A DNA stretch of 64,000 nucleotides from Phenylobacterium sp. NIBR 498073 (GTDB lineage Bacteria > Pseudomonadota > Alphaproteobacteria > Caulobacterales > Caulobacteraceae): the NCBI RefSeq assembly GCF_027286305.1, contig NZ_CP114599.1:2356001-2420000 (forward strand), in the 5' to 3' direction. The notes beneath the pieces were generated by a model, which saw only the letters and a program-made list of their open reading frames with translations, made no database searches and was not told where the DNA came from. The position numbers and the translations under genes are program-made. Shown piece by piece: positions 17,325-24,589 of the stretch; the first letter of the stretch is position 1; every line of letters begins with the position of its first letter.

Positions 17325-17779
17325 GCGAAGCGCCCTGCGAGGTCTGGTTCTACCACCTGGAGCGATCCGGGCTGGACCAGGTGCTGCCCGACCTGCTCGA
17401 GCGCACTCTGGGGCGCGGCTGGAAGGCGATCGTGCGTACGCGCGAGCCGGACAGGATCGAGCACCTGGATGGATGGCTGTGGTCCTATCGCGACGACAGC
17501 TTCCTGCCGCACGGGACTGCCGACGAGCCGCTGAAGGCGCGCCAGCCGATCCTGCTGACCCTGGCTATGGACAACCCCAACTCAGCCGACGTGCTGTTCG
17601 TCGTCGACGGGGCCGAGCCGGGGGACCTTGCCGGATACGCCCGATGCATGATCGTCTTCGACGGGCGTGACGAGGCTCAGCTGGCGTTCGCCCGCAGCCA
17701 GTGGAAAGCGGTGAAGGCCAAGGGGCATCCGGCGGTCTACTGGAAGCAACAGGAACGGGGATGGGAGAAACAGGCATGA
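17321..17779 (+). CDS. holC: DNA polymerase III chi subunit
   Basis: A 152-residue HolC protein. It starts with GTG at 17321 overlapping the upstream stop (GTGA). The family pattern is V-W-F-Y-H-L at the N-terminus, L-L-E-R-T-L-G-R-G-W-K, the L-W-S-Y-R-D-D-S-F-L-P-H-G motif, and the C-terminal W-K-x-x-K-x-x-G-H-P-x-x-Y-W-K-Q. Chi links the clamp-loader to single-stranded DNA-binding protein at the replication fork. Its stop overlaps the start of the downstream lipoprotein gene. Confidence 0.93.
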   Translation: MSEAPCEVWFYHLERSGLDQVLPDLLERTLGRGWKAIVRTREPDRIEHLDGWLWSYRDDSFLPHGTADEPLKARQPILLTLAMDNPNSADVLFVVDGAEPGDLAGYARCMIVFDGRDEAQLAFARSQWKAVKAKGHPAVYWKQQERGWEKQA

Positions 17780-18096
17780 AGAAGTTCATCATCCTTGGCG
17801 CGTCGCTGATCGCCCTGTCGGCCTGCGCCGACAGCCCGCCGGTGCCGCCGCCGGCCCCGCCGAAGCCCGCGCCCGCCCCCGCGCCGCAGCCGCCGAAGGA
17901 GCCTGACCAATGCGGCGCGGCCGAGGCGCAGAAGTACGTCGGGCGCCCCCGCACAGAAATCCCGGTCCCGGTGCTGCCGAATCTGCAGCGGGTGGCCTGC
18001 ACGACCTGCCCGATGACCATGGACTTCAATCCCCGCCGCCTGAACTTCCTCTACGACGCGGCCACCGGGGTCGTGAAAGAGGTCAAGTGCGGCTAG
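17776..18096 (+). CDS. I78-family peptidase inhibitor-like lipoprotein
   Basis: A 106-residue exported protein. The N-terminus K-K-F-I-I-L-G-A-S-L-I-A-L-S-A-C carries a lipobox (L-S-A-C, cysteine 16), so it should be a lipoprotein. After a Pro/Ala-rich linker (about 20-45) comes a small domain with C-G-A-A-E-A-Q-K-Y-V-G-R, a C-T-T-C-P-M-T-M-D-F-N-P-x-R-L-N segment and a terminal cysteine, matching the I78 inhibitor fold. I78 proteins inhibit serine proteases. The start overlaps the holC stop, although no functional link is obvious. Confidence 0.75.
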   Translation: MKKFIILGASLIALSACADSPPVPPPAPPKPAPAPAPQPPKEPDQCGAAEAQKYVGRPRTEIPVPVLPNLQRVACTTCPMTMDFNPRRLNFLYDAATGVVKEVKCG

Positions 18097-18109
18097 CGCC
18101 GCGAGCGCG

Positions 18110-18685
18110 ATGAGGTCGTCGCTCGGGGCGATGATCCTGACCGGCGGCGCCTCCACACGGATGGGCGCCGACAAGGCCGCGCAGCTCTGGGCTGGCGTCC
18201 CCGCGGTCGAGCGAGTCGCCGCCCTGTCGGCCGCGGTCGGGGCCAAGCCGGTGATCACGGTCGGCGGCGACGCGCACGACCTGCCGCATGTGCGTGACGA
18301 GCCGCCGCTGGGCGGGCCGGTCGGCGGGGTGCTGGCCGGCGCGGCCGCGCTGCGTCAGGCCGGCTGTCTTCGGATCCTGGTCCTGGCCGTCGACGCGCCG
18401 ACCCTGCAGGCCGAGGACCTCGCTCCGTTGATCGAGGCGGCCGAGCCGGGGGCGGCCTATGAGGGACTGCACCTGCCGCTGGTGGCGAGCCTCTCGGCGC
18501 TGCCGGCGGACGCCGAGGCCGGATGGCCGCTGGCCCGCCTGGTCGAGCGCGCCGGATTGGTCCGGCTGACCTGTCCGCCGCACGTCACGGCGCGAATCCG
18601 CGGGGCGAACACGTTAGACGAGCGCGACGCCCTGCTGGCGTGCATGCCGCCGGACGATTCCGCCGAGAATTCGGGCGCCGGCTGA
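18110..18685 (+). CDS. mobA: MobA-like NTP transferase (molybdenum cofactor guanylyltransferase)
   Basis: A 191-residue nucleotidyltransferase. The GTP-binding signature A-M-I-L-T-G-G-A-S-T-R-M-G-A-D-K-A is at residues 7-23 and the metal-binding block L-A-V-D-A-P follows at about 90. MobA joins GMP to molybdopterin to make the bis-MGD cofactor required by nitrate reductase, encoded about 6 kb downstream, so the location next to the nitrate genes makes sense. It is a little short and divergent at the C-terminus, so a related nucleotidyltransferase is possible. Confidence 0.8.
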   Translation: MRSSLGAMILTGGASTRMGADKAAQLWAGVPAVERVAALSAAVGAKPVITVGGDAHDLPHVRDEPPLGGPVGGVLAGAAALRQAGCLRILVLAVDAPTLQAEDLAPLIEAAEPGAAYEGLHLPLVASLSALPADAEAGWPLARLVERAGLVRLTCPPHVTARIRGANTLDERDALLACMPPDDSAENSGAG

Positions 18686-18716
18686 CCGATCCTTGGGCGT
18701 TTCGGCGCTGTCGAGG

Positions 18717-18740
18717 GCAGGGGCGCCGCTCGCCCCCTGC
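18717..18740. terminator. Possible terminator hairpin after mobA
   Basis: GCAGGGGCG (18717-18725) pairs with CGCCCCCTGC (18731-18740) with one bulged C and a 5-base loop. It is GC-strong and well placed between mobA and nasT, but no T-run follows, so its role is only suggested. Confidence 0.35.
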
Positions 18741-18773
18741 TCAAGGCCCCCGCGGCGACCTTAGTCCAGCAGC

Positions 18774-19352
18774 ATGCGCGTGCTCGTCATCGATCCCGAT
18801 CCCGCCCGAGCCGCCCTCGTCGCCGAGGGCCTGGCCGGCGTGGAGCCGTTGGAGGTGCGGCGCGCGGCGGTGTTCGACGAGGCGGAGGCCGCGCGCTTCG
18901 GACCCGATGTGGTCGTGGTCGCCGCCGACAGCCCCGATCGCGACACCCTGGAGAGCCTGCGCGAGACGAGCCTGGCCAACCCGCGCCCCGTGGTGATGTT
19001 CGTCGATCGCTCCGAGCCTGGTCTGGCGGAGGAGGCGGTGCGGGCCGGGGTGGCGGCCTACATCGTCGACGGCCTCGCGGTCGGCCGCGTCAGGGCGATC
19101 CTGGAAGTGGCGATGACCCGCTTCCAGCTGATGAGCCAACTGCGTCAGGACCTGGAGCGCGCCAAGGCGGATCTGGCGTCACGCAAGAGCATCGAGCGCG
19201 CCAAGGCCTTGCTGATGAAAGAGCGGGGCCTGGAAGAAGACGCGGCCTACAAGTTGTTGCGCAAACTTTCCATGGACACTGGCCGGCCGCTGGGGGCGGT
19301 GGCGGCCGACCTGCTGGCCTTCGCGGGCGTGCTGAAGGGAGACGGCGGATGA
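18774..19352 (+). CDS. nasT: NasT: ANTAR-domain antitermination regulator of nitrate assimilation
   Basis: A 192-residue response-regulator-like protein. Residues 1-115 form a receiver-type domain (R-V-L-V-I-D-P-D-P at the start), and the C-terminal 55 residues are an ANTAR RNA-binding domain with S-I-E-R-A-K-A-L-L-M-K-E-R-G-L and A-Y-K-L-L-R-K-L-S-M-D. NasT binds two-hairpin leader RNA and prevents termination ahead of nitrate genes; NasS holds it inactive without nitrate. The four-base overlap with nasS and the leader ahead of the transporter support this role fully. Confidence 0.92.
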   Translation: MRVLVIDPDPARAALVAEGLAGVEPLEVRRAAVFDEAEAARFGPDVVVVAADSPDRDTLESLRETSLANPRPVVMFVDRSEPGLAEEAVRAGVAAYIVDGLAVGRVRAILEVAMTRFQLMSQLRQDLERAKADLASRKSIERAKALLMKERGLEEDAAYKLLRKLSMDTGRPLGAVAADLLAFAGVLKGDGG

Positions 19353-20341
19353 GCCGGAGCGAGGTCCTGCGGCTGGGCTTCGTGCCCCTGACCGACAGCG
19401 CGCCGCTGGTCGTGGCGAGGGAGCGCGGGTTTTTTGAAGCGGAGGGCCTGAAGGTCGAGCTGAGCCGCGAGGTCTCGTGGGCGACGATCCGCGACAAGGT
19501 CGCCGTCGGGGCCCTGGACGGCGCTCACATGCTGGCGCCGCTGGCGCTGGCCGCCACCGTCGGCGCGGGTAGCGAACCGACCCCGATGATCGCCCCGATG
19601 GCCCTGAACCTGAACGGCGCGGCGGTGACGCTGTCGACGCGGCTGACTGCCGCTCCGGGCGAGAACGGCGAGGCCGTGGCTCTGGCCAAGCTGATCGCGC
19701 GACGGCGCAAGGAGGGGGCCAGTCCGCTGACCTTCGCGGTCGTCTATCCGTACTCGGTGCACAACTACCTGCTGCGCGACTGGCTCGCGGCGGCGGGCGT
19801 CGATCCGGACAGCGACATCCGGCTGACCGTCGCGGCGCCCTCGCGCATGGCCGAGCTGCTCGCCGACGGGGTGATCGAGGGGTTCAGCGCGGGCGAGCCG
19901 TGGAGCAGCGTGGCCGTCGCATCGGGCGCCGGACGCGTCGCGGTTCGTGCCTCGCAACTCTGGGGGCGCGCGCCTGACAAGGTGCTCGGCGTCACCCAAG
20001 AGTGGGCGCAGGAAAACGGCGAGATCCTCACCCGGCTGCTGCGGGCGCTCATCGCAGCGGCGGCCTGGTGCGACACTCCTGAACATCGCGGCGAGCTGTC
20101 GAGCCTGCTGGCCGGGACGGCCTATGTTGATGCGCCGCGTGCGGCGATCGCCGCCAGCCTCGACGATGTGATCTTCCATCGCGACGGGGCCAACGCGCCG
20201 CGCCCGGCCCAGGCGGCCTGGTTGCTGGGCCAGATGGCCCGCTGGGGCCAGGTGGCGGCCGACGCCGAGGCTTCGTCGGTGGCCGGCCAGGTCTATCGGC
20301 TTGACCTCTACGAGGCGGCCCGCGCGGGGCAGATCGCCTAA
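19349..20341 (+). CDS. nasS: NasS: nitrate-sensing regulator (CmpA/NrtA-type binding fold)
   Basis: A 330-residue protein of the NrtA/CmpA substrate-binding fold without a signal peptide, so it is cytoplasmic, as expected for NasS rather than for a transporter component. Visible marks are L-G-F-V-P-L-T-D-S-A-P-L-V-V-A at the N-terminus, D-G-A-H-M-L-A-P in the ligand cleft, and G-F-S-A-G-E-P-W. In the NasS-NasT system nitrate binding releases NasT. It overlaps nasT by four bases, implying stoichiometric synthesis. No ABC permease or ATPase is nearby. Confidence 0.92.
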   Translation: MSRSEVLRLGFVPLTDSAPLVVARERGFFEAEGLKVELSREVSWATIRDKVAVGALDGAHMLAPLALAATVGAGSEPTPMIAPMALNLNGAAVTLSTRLTAAPGENGEAVALAKLIARRRKEGASPLTFAVVYPYSVHNYLLRDWLAAAGVDPDSDIRLTVAAPSRMAELLADGVIEGFSAGEPWSSVAVASGAGRVAVRASQLWGRAPDKVLGVTQEWAQENGEILTRLLRALIAAAAWCDTPEHRGELSSLLAGTAYVDAPRAAIAASLDDVIFHRDGANAPRPAQAAWLLGQMARWGQVAADAEASSVAGQVYRLDLYEAARAGQIA

Positions 20342-20562
20342 AATCCGATCATGGGGTCCGTCGGGCGCCAAGTTTTTGCACTGCAACAAAGACCTCTCGG
20401 TCAGCCCTTGATTTGCAGATGACGGTTCAGCCGGCCGGGGGTCTCCTGGCCTCGGCCTCAGGACAACGGCGTTCGCGGCCTCTGGAAACCGCCCGATGAC
20501 GGGCGGGTCCGCCACCGGCGACGCCGCCGCTTCCGTCCATTCCTGCACGGGGCCATTCAGCC
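20342..20562 (+). promoter_or_regulatory. Leader region of the nitrate assimilation operon (likely NasT target)
   Basis: This 221-base stretch between nasS and the nitrate transporter contains hairpins GACC/GGTC (20391-20402), an imperfect stem in the TTGCA/TGCAA area (20376-20386), and a GC stem 20489-20506 (7 bp, tetraloop ATGA). Its position and the presence of nasT/nasS make it the natural place for ANTAR-controlled attenuation. I could not fix the canonical pair of hexaloop hairpins or a T-run terminator by eye, so the mechanism is inferred from context. Confidence 0.5.
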
Positions 20563-21780
20563 ATGCTGAGCCGTTCATTCTTCAAGTCGGGCCACACGCC
20601 GACCCTGTTTTCGGCGTTCCTCTATTTCGACCTCAGCTTCATGGTCTGGGTGATCCTGGGGCCGTTGGGCGTCGCGATCTCCAAGACCCTGCATCTCGAC
20701 GCCGGCCAGAAGGGACTGATGGTCGCCGTGCCGGTGCTTTCGGGCGCCATCCTGCGGCTGATCGCCGGGGTCATGGTCGACCACATCGGTCCCAAACGCA
20801 CCGGCCTGATCGGCCAGGTCATCGTCATGGCTGGGCTCGGCCTGGCCTGGTTCCTGGGGATCAACAACTACAACCAGGTGCTGATGTTGGGCGTCGTGCT
20901 GGGCGTGGCGGGAGCCTCGTTTGCCGTCGCCCTGCCGCTGGCCTCGCGCTGGTATCCGCCGGAACACCAGGGGCTGGCCCTGGGCATCGCCGGGGCCGGC
21001 AACTCGGGCACCGCCCTGGCGGCGCTGTTCGCGCCGGGCCTGGCCCAGACCTTCGGCTGGACCAACGTCATCGGCCTGGCCGTGCTGCCGCTCGCCGTCG
21101 CCTTCGTGGTCTACCTGATCTTCGCCAAGGACGCCCCGAACCGTCCGCCGCCCAAGCCGCTGTCGGAGTATCTGGGCGTGCTGCGCACCGCCGACGCCTG
21201 GTGGCTGATGCTGCTCTACGGGGTGACCTTCGGCGGCTTCGTCGGCCTCTCGTCCTCGCTGACCATCTACTTCAACTCCGAGTACGGGCTGTCGGCCGTG
21301 ACCGCCGGGTTCTTCACCGCCGCCTGCGTGTTCGCCGGCTCGTTCATCCGGCCGGTGGGCGGGGCGCTGGCCGACCGCTTCGGCGGGGTCCGAACCCTGA
21401 CCGTGGTCTACATGCTGGCCGCCGTCGGTCTAACCCTGGCCAGCTTTGAAGCCGCCAACCCCTACGTCGCGCTGGCCGTGTTGATGTTCAGCATGATGGC
21501 GCTGGGGGCCGGCAACGGCGCGGTGTTCCAGCTCGCGCCGCAGCGGTTCGGCAAGGAGATCGGCGTCGTCACCGGCCTGGTCGGCATGACCGGCGGCATT
21601 GGCGGCTTCTACCTCGCCGCCAGCCTCGGCTGGGCCAAGCAGGCGACCGGCAGCTACCAGCCCGGCCTGCTGGCCTTCGCGGGCCTCGCCCTGCTGGCCC
21701 TGGCCTGCCTGACCGGGGTCAAGGCGCGCTGGCGCCAGACCTGGGGCGCGCAGGCCGCCGGCGCCCAGCTTCGTCTCTGA
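20563..21780 (+). CDS. MFS nitrate/nitrite transporter (NNP family, NasA/NarK type)
   Basis: A 405-residue, twelve-helix major facilitator protein of the nitrate-nitrite porter family. The first nitrate signature A-G-A-G-N-S-G-T-A-L is at about residues 144-153 and the second G-A-G-N-G-A-V-F-Q at about 314-322. The motif R-L-I-A-G-V-M-V-D-H-I-G-P-K-R-T between helices 2 and 3 is the MFS loop. It imports nitrate for the downstream NirBD and nitrate reductase and is the first gene after the leader. Confidence 0.93.
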   Translation: MLSRSFFKSGHTPTLFSAFLYFDLSFMVWVILGPLGVAISKTLHLDAGQKGLMVAVPVLSGAILRLIAGVMVDHIGPKRTGLIGQVIVMAGLGLAWFLGINNYNQVLMLGVVLGVAGASFAVALPLASRWYPPEHQGLALGIAGAGNSGTALAALFAPGLAQTFGWTNVIGLAVLPLAVAFVVYLIFAKDAPNRPPPKPLSEYLGVLRTADAWWLMLLYGVTFGGFVGLSSSLTIYFNSEYGLSAVTAGFFTAACVFAGSFIRPVGGALADRFGGVRTLTVVYMLAAVGLTLASFEAANPYVALAVLMFSMMALGAGNGAVFQLAPQRFGKEIGVVTGLVGMTGGIGGFYLAASLGWAKQATGSYQPGLLAFAGLALLALACLTGVKARWRQTWGAQAAGAQLRL

Positions 21781-21793
21781 TCGGGAGCAAGTG

Positions 21794-24250
21794 ATGTCCA
21801 AGGAAAAGCTCGTCGTCATCGGCAACGGCATGGCCGGCTGCCGGGCGGTGCAGGAAGTGCTCAGGCGCGACCCCGACCGCTACGAGATCACCATCTTCGG
21901 CGCCGAGCCGCGGGTGAACTACGACCGGATCATGCTCTCGCCGGTGCTGGCCGGGGAGAAGGCTTTCGAGGACATCGTCCTCAACGACGAGGCCTGGTAC
22001 CGCGACAACGGCATCGCCCTGCACGCCGGCCACGCGGTGACGCAGATCGACCGCGAGGCCAAGGTCGTGCGCACCGCCTCCGGCCTGGCCGAGCCCTACG
22101 ACCGGCTGCTGCTGGCCATGGGGTCGGACCCGGTGCGGCTGCCGCTGCCGGGGGCGGACCTTGAGGGCGTGGTCACGTTCCGCGACCTGGACGACGTAGA
22201 GGCCATGGTCGCCGCAGCCGCCACGCCGGGTGCTAAGGCCGTTGTGATCGGCGGCGGGCTGCTGGGGATCGAGGCGGCTTACGGGCTGGTGCGCCGCGGC
22301 ATGGCGGCGACCGTCATCCACCTGATGGACGTGCTGATGGAGCGCCAGCTGGACGCCTCCGCCGGATTCCTGCTGGTCGAGGCCATGGCCCAGCGCGGGG
22401 TCGAGACGGTCCTGGGCGCGCAGTCGGAGGAGATCGTCGGCCAGGACGGCAAGGTCGCCGGTCTGAAGCTCAAGGACGGCCGGGTGCTGCCGTGCGACAT
22501 CCTGGTGATGGCGGTCGGCATACGCCCGAACACGGCGCTGGCGCGGGACTGCGGACTGGAGATCGGGCGCGGCGTGGTCGTCGACGACGCCATGCGCACC
22601 TCCGATCCGGCCATCCTGGCGGTCGGCGAATGCGCCGAGCACCGGGGCCAGTGCTACGGCTTGGTCGCGCCGATCTGGGAGATGTGCAAGGCGCTGGGCC
22701 AGACCCTGACCCAGGGCGAGGGAGCCTACGAGGGCTCAGTGCTCTCGACACGGCTGAAGGTCTCGGGCGTCGACGTGTTCTCGGCCGGCAAGTTCGGCGG
22801 CGGGGCTGGGTGCGAGGACATCGTGTTCCGCGACGCGGGGCGCGGGGTCTACAAGCGCGTCGTGCTGGAGGACGGCAAGGTCGCCGGCGCGGTGCTGTTC
22901 GGCGACGCCGCCGACGGGCCTTGGTACCTCGATCTGATGAAGTCGGGGGCGCAAGTCGCCGACATCCGCGAGACTCTGATCTTCGGCCAGGGCGTGACGG
23001 AGGGCCTTCGGGGCCTGGACCCTAGCGCCGCCGTTGCCGCCATGGTCGACGAGGCCGAGGTCTGCGGCTGCAACGGCGTCTGCAAGGGCGAGATCACCGG
23101 CGCGATCACCGGGCAGGGCCTTTCGACCCTGGACTCGGTGCGCGCCGTCACCAAGGCGTCGGCATCGTGCGGTTCCTGCACGCCGCTGGTCGAAAAGCTG
23201 CTGAAGCTGACCCTGGGCGACGGCTTCCAGGTGCAGACCGGACCCAAGCCCGTGTGCGGCTGCACACCCAGGGGCCACGACGAGGTGCGCCGCCGCATCG
23301 TGGCCGAGGGCCTGAAGTCGATCCCGGCGGCCATGCAGGGGCTGGAATGGACGACGCCCGACGGCTGCGCCTCGTGCCGGCCGGCGCTGAACTACTACCT
23401 GCTGTGCGCCTGGCCGGGCGAATATCGCGACGACAAGCAGTCGCGGTTCATCAACGAGCGCGCCCACGCGAACATCCAGAAGGACGGGACCTATTCGGTC
23501 GTGCCGCGGATGTGGGGCGGCATGACCAGCGCCGCCGAGCTGCGCGCCATCGCCGACGTGGTCGAGAAGTTCGACGTGCCGGCGGTCAAGGTCACCGGCG
23601 GTCAGCGCATCGACCTGCTGGGCGTCAAGAAGGACGACCTGCCAGCGGTCTGGGCCGACCTCAACGCGGCCGGCATGGTCAGCGGCCACGCCTACGCCAA
23701 GGGTCTGCGCACCGTGAAGACCTGTGTCGGCTCGGACTGGTGCCGGTTCGGAACCCAGGACTCCACGGGCCTGGGCGTGCGGCTGGAGAAGTTCATGTGG
23801 GGCTCCTGGGCCCCGGCCAAGGTCAAGCTGGCGGTCTCCGGCTGCCCGCGCAACTGCGCCGAGGCGACCTGCAAGGACATCGGCGTGATCTGCGTCGACA
23901 GCGGCTATGAGATCCATGTCGGCGGCGCGGCGGGTCTGCATATCCAGGGAACGGAGCTGCTGACCAAGGTCGCCAGCGAGGACGAGGCGGTGTGGACCAT
24001 TTGCGCCGTGACCCAGCTCTACCGCGAGAACGGCTGGTACCTGGAGCGGATCTACAAGTGGATGGCCCGCGTCGGGCTGGAGAGCATCAAGGCGCAGGTC
24101 GAGGAACCGCAGGCCCGCAAGGCGCTCTACGACCGGTTCTCCTATTCGCAGCGGTTCTCGCGCATCGACCCCTGGGCCGAGCGCGTCGCCGGGCGCCATG
24201 CCGAAGAGTTCAACCCCCTCAGCCGCCGTATGGAGTTCGCGCCGTCATGA
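21794..24250 (+). CDS. nirB: Assimilatory nitrite reductase [NAD(P)H] large subunit NirB
   Basis: An 818-residue cytosolic flavo-siroheme enzyme that reduces nitrite to ammonium. In order: FAD/NAD domain (G-N-G-M-A-G-C-R at about 10-17, second nucleotide motif G-G-G-L-L-G-I-E-A), a BFD-type [2Fe-2S] domain with C424, C426, C431 and the C-G-S-C pair, then ferredoxin-like and siroheme/[4Fe-4S] domains with C644 and C650 in T-C-V-G-S-D-W-C and the S-G-C-P-R-N-C pair about 40 residues later. ATG 21794 has GGGAG at six bases spacing. It overlaps nirD by four bases. Confidence 0.96.
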   Translation: MSKEKLVVIGNGMAGCRAVQEVLRRDPDRYEITIFGAEPRVNYDRIMLSPVLAGEKAFEDIVLNDEAWYRDNGIALHAGHAVTQIDREAKVVRTASGLAEPYDRLLLAMGSDPVRLPLPGADLEGVVTFRDLDDVEAMVAAAATPGAKAVVIGGGLLGIEAAYGLVRRGMAATVIHLMDVLMERQLDASAGFLLVEAMAQRGVETVLGAQSEEIVGQDGKVAGLKLKDGRVLPCDILVMAVGIRPNTALARDCGLEIGRGVVVDDAMRTSDPAILAVGECAEHRGQCYGLVAPIWEMCKALGQTLTQGEGAYEGSVLSTRLKVSGVDVFSAGKFGGGAGCEDIVFRDAGRGVYKRVVLEDGKVAGAVLFGDAADGPWYLDLMKSGAQVADIRETLIFGQGVTEGLRGLDPSAAVAAMVDEAEVCGCNGVCKGEITGAITGQGLSTLDSVRAVTKASASCGSCTPLVEKLLKLTLGDGFQVQTGPKPVCGCTPRGHDEVRRRIVAEGLKSIPAAMQGLEWTTPDGCASCRPALNYYLLCAWPGEYRDDKQSRFINERAHANIQKDGTYSVVPRMWGGMTSAAELRAIADVVEKFDVPAVKVTGGQRIDLLGVKKDDLPAVWADLNAAGMVSGHAYAKGLRTVKTCVGSDWCRFGTQDSTGLGVRLEKFMWGSWAPAKVKLAVSGCPRNCAEATCKDIGVICVDSGYEIHVGGAAGLHIQGTELLTKVASEDEAVWTICAVTQLYRENGWYLERIYKWMARVGLESIKAQVEEPQARKALYDRFSYSQRFSRIDPWAERVAGRHAEEFNPLSRRMEFAPS

Positions 24251-24585
24251 ACGTGCTGGTGAAAGACCCGATCGCCTGGACCGATGTCGGCGCGGTCACC
24301 GACATCCCGCTGCGCGGCGCACGCCGGGTGCCGACGCCGGACGGCGACATCGCCATCTTCCGGACCGGCGACGGCAAGGTGTTCGCCCTTAAGGACGCCT
24401 GCCCGCACAAGGGCGGGCCGCTCAGCCAAGGCATCGTCCATGGCCACGCGGTGGCCTGTCCGCTGCACAACTGGTCGATCGACCTGGCCAGCGGGGAGCC
24501 GACGGGCGCTGACCGCGGCAAGGGCTGCACGCCGGTCGTGCCGCTCGAGGTCCGCGACGGGCGCCTGCTGCTGGGACGGAGCTGA
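24247..24585 (+). CDS. nirD: Nitrite reductase small subunit NirD (Rieske-like)
   Basis: A 112-residue subunit with a Rieske-type fold: A-C-P-H-K-G-G-P-L near residue 46 and C-P-L-H-N-W-S-I-D near residue 68. Both cysteine/histidine pairs are kept here, so it may bind a [2Fe-2S] cluster, which many NirD proteins have lost. It works with NirB. The start overlaps the nirB stop (ATGA) and the nitrate reductase starts five bases after its end. Confidence 0.93.
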   Translation: MNVLVKDPIAWTDVGAVTDIPLRGARRVPTPDGDIAIFRTGDGKVFALKDACPHKGGPLSQGIVHGHAVACPLHNWSIDLASGEPTGADRGKGCTPVVPLEVRDGRLLLGRS

Positions 24586-24589
24586 GGTC

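Noticed and set aside
20360-20380. Sigma-54 promoter ahead of the nitrate transporter (GGGCGCC...TTTGCA)
   Set aside because: The spacing between the GG and GC elements is two bases too long for a sigma-54 site.
22736-24199. 487-codon minus-strand frame opposite nirB
   Set aside because: Antisense shadow of nirB with no domain and no ribosome-binding site.
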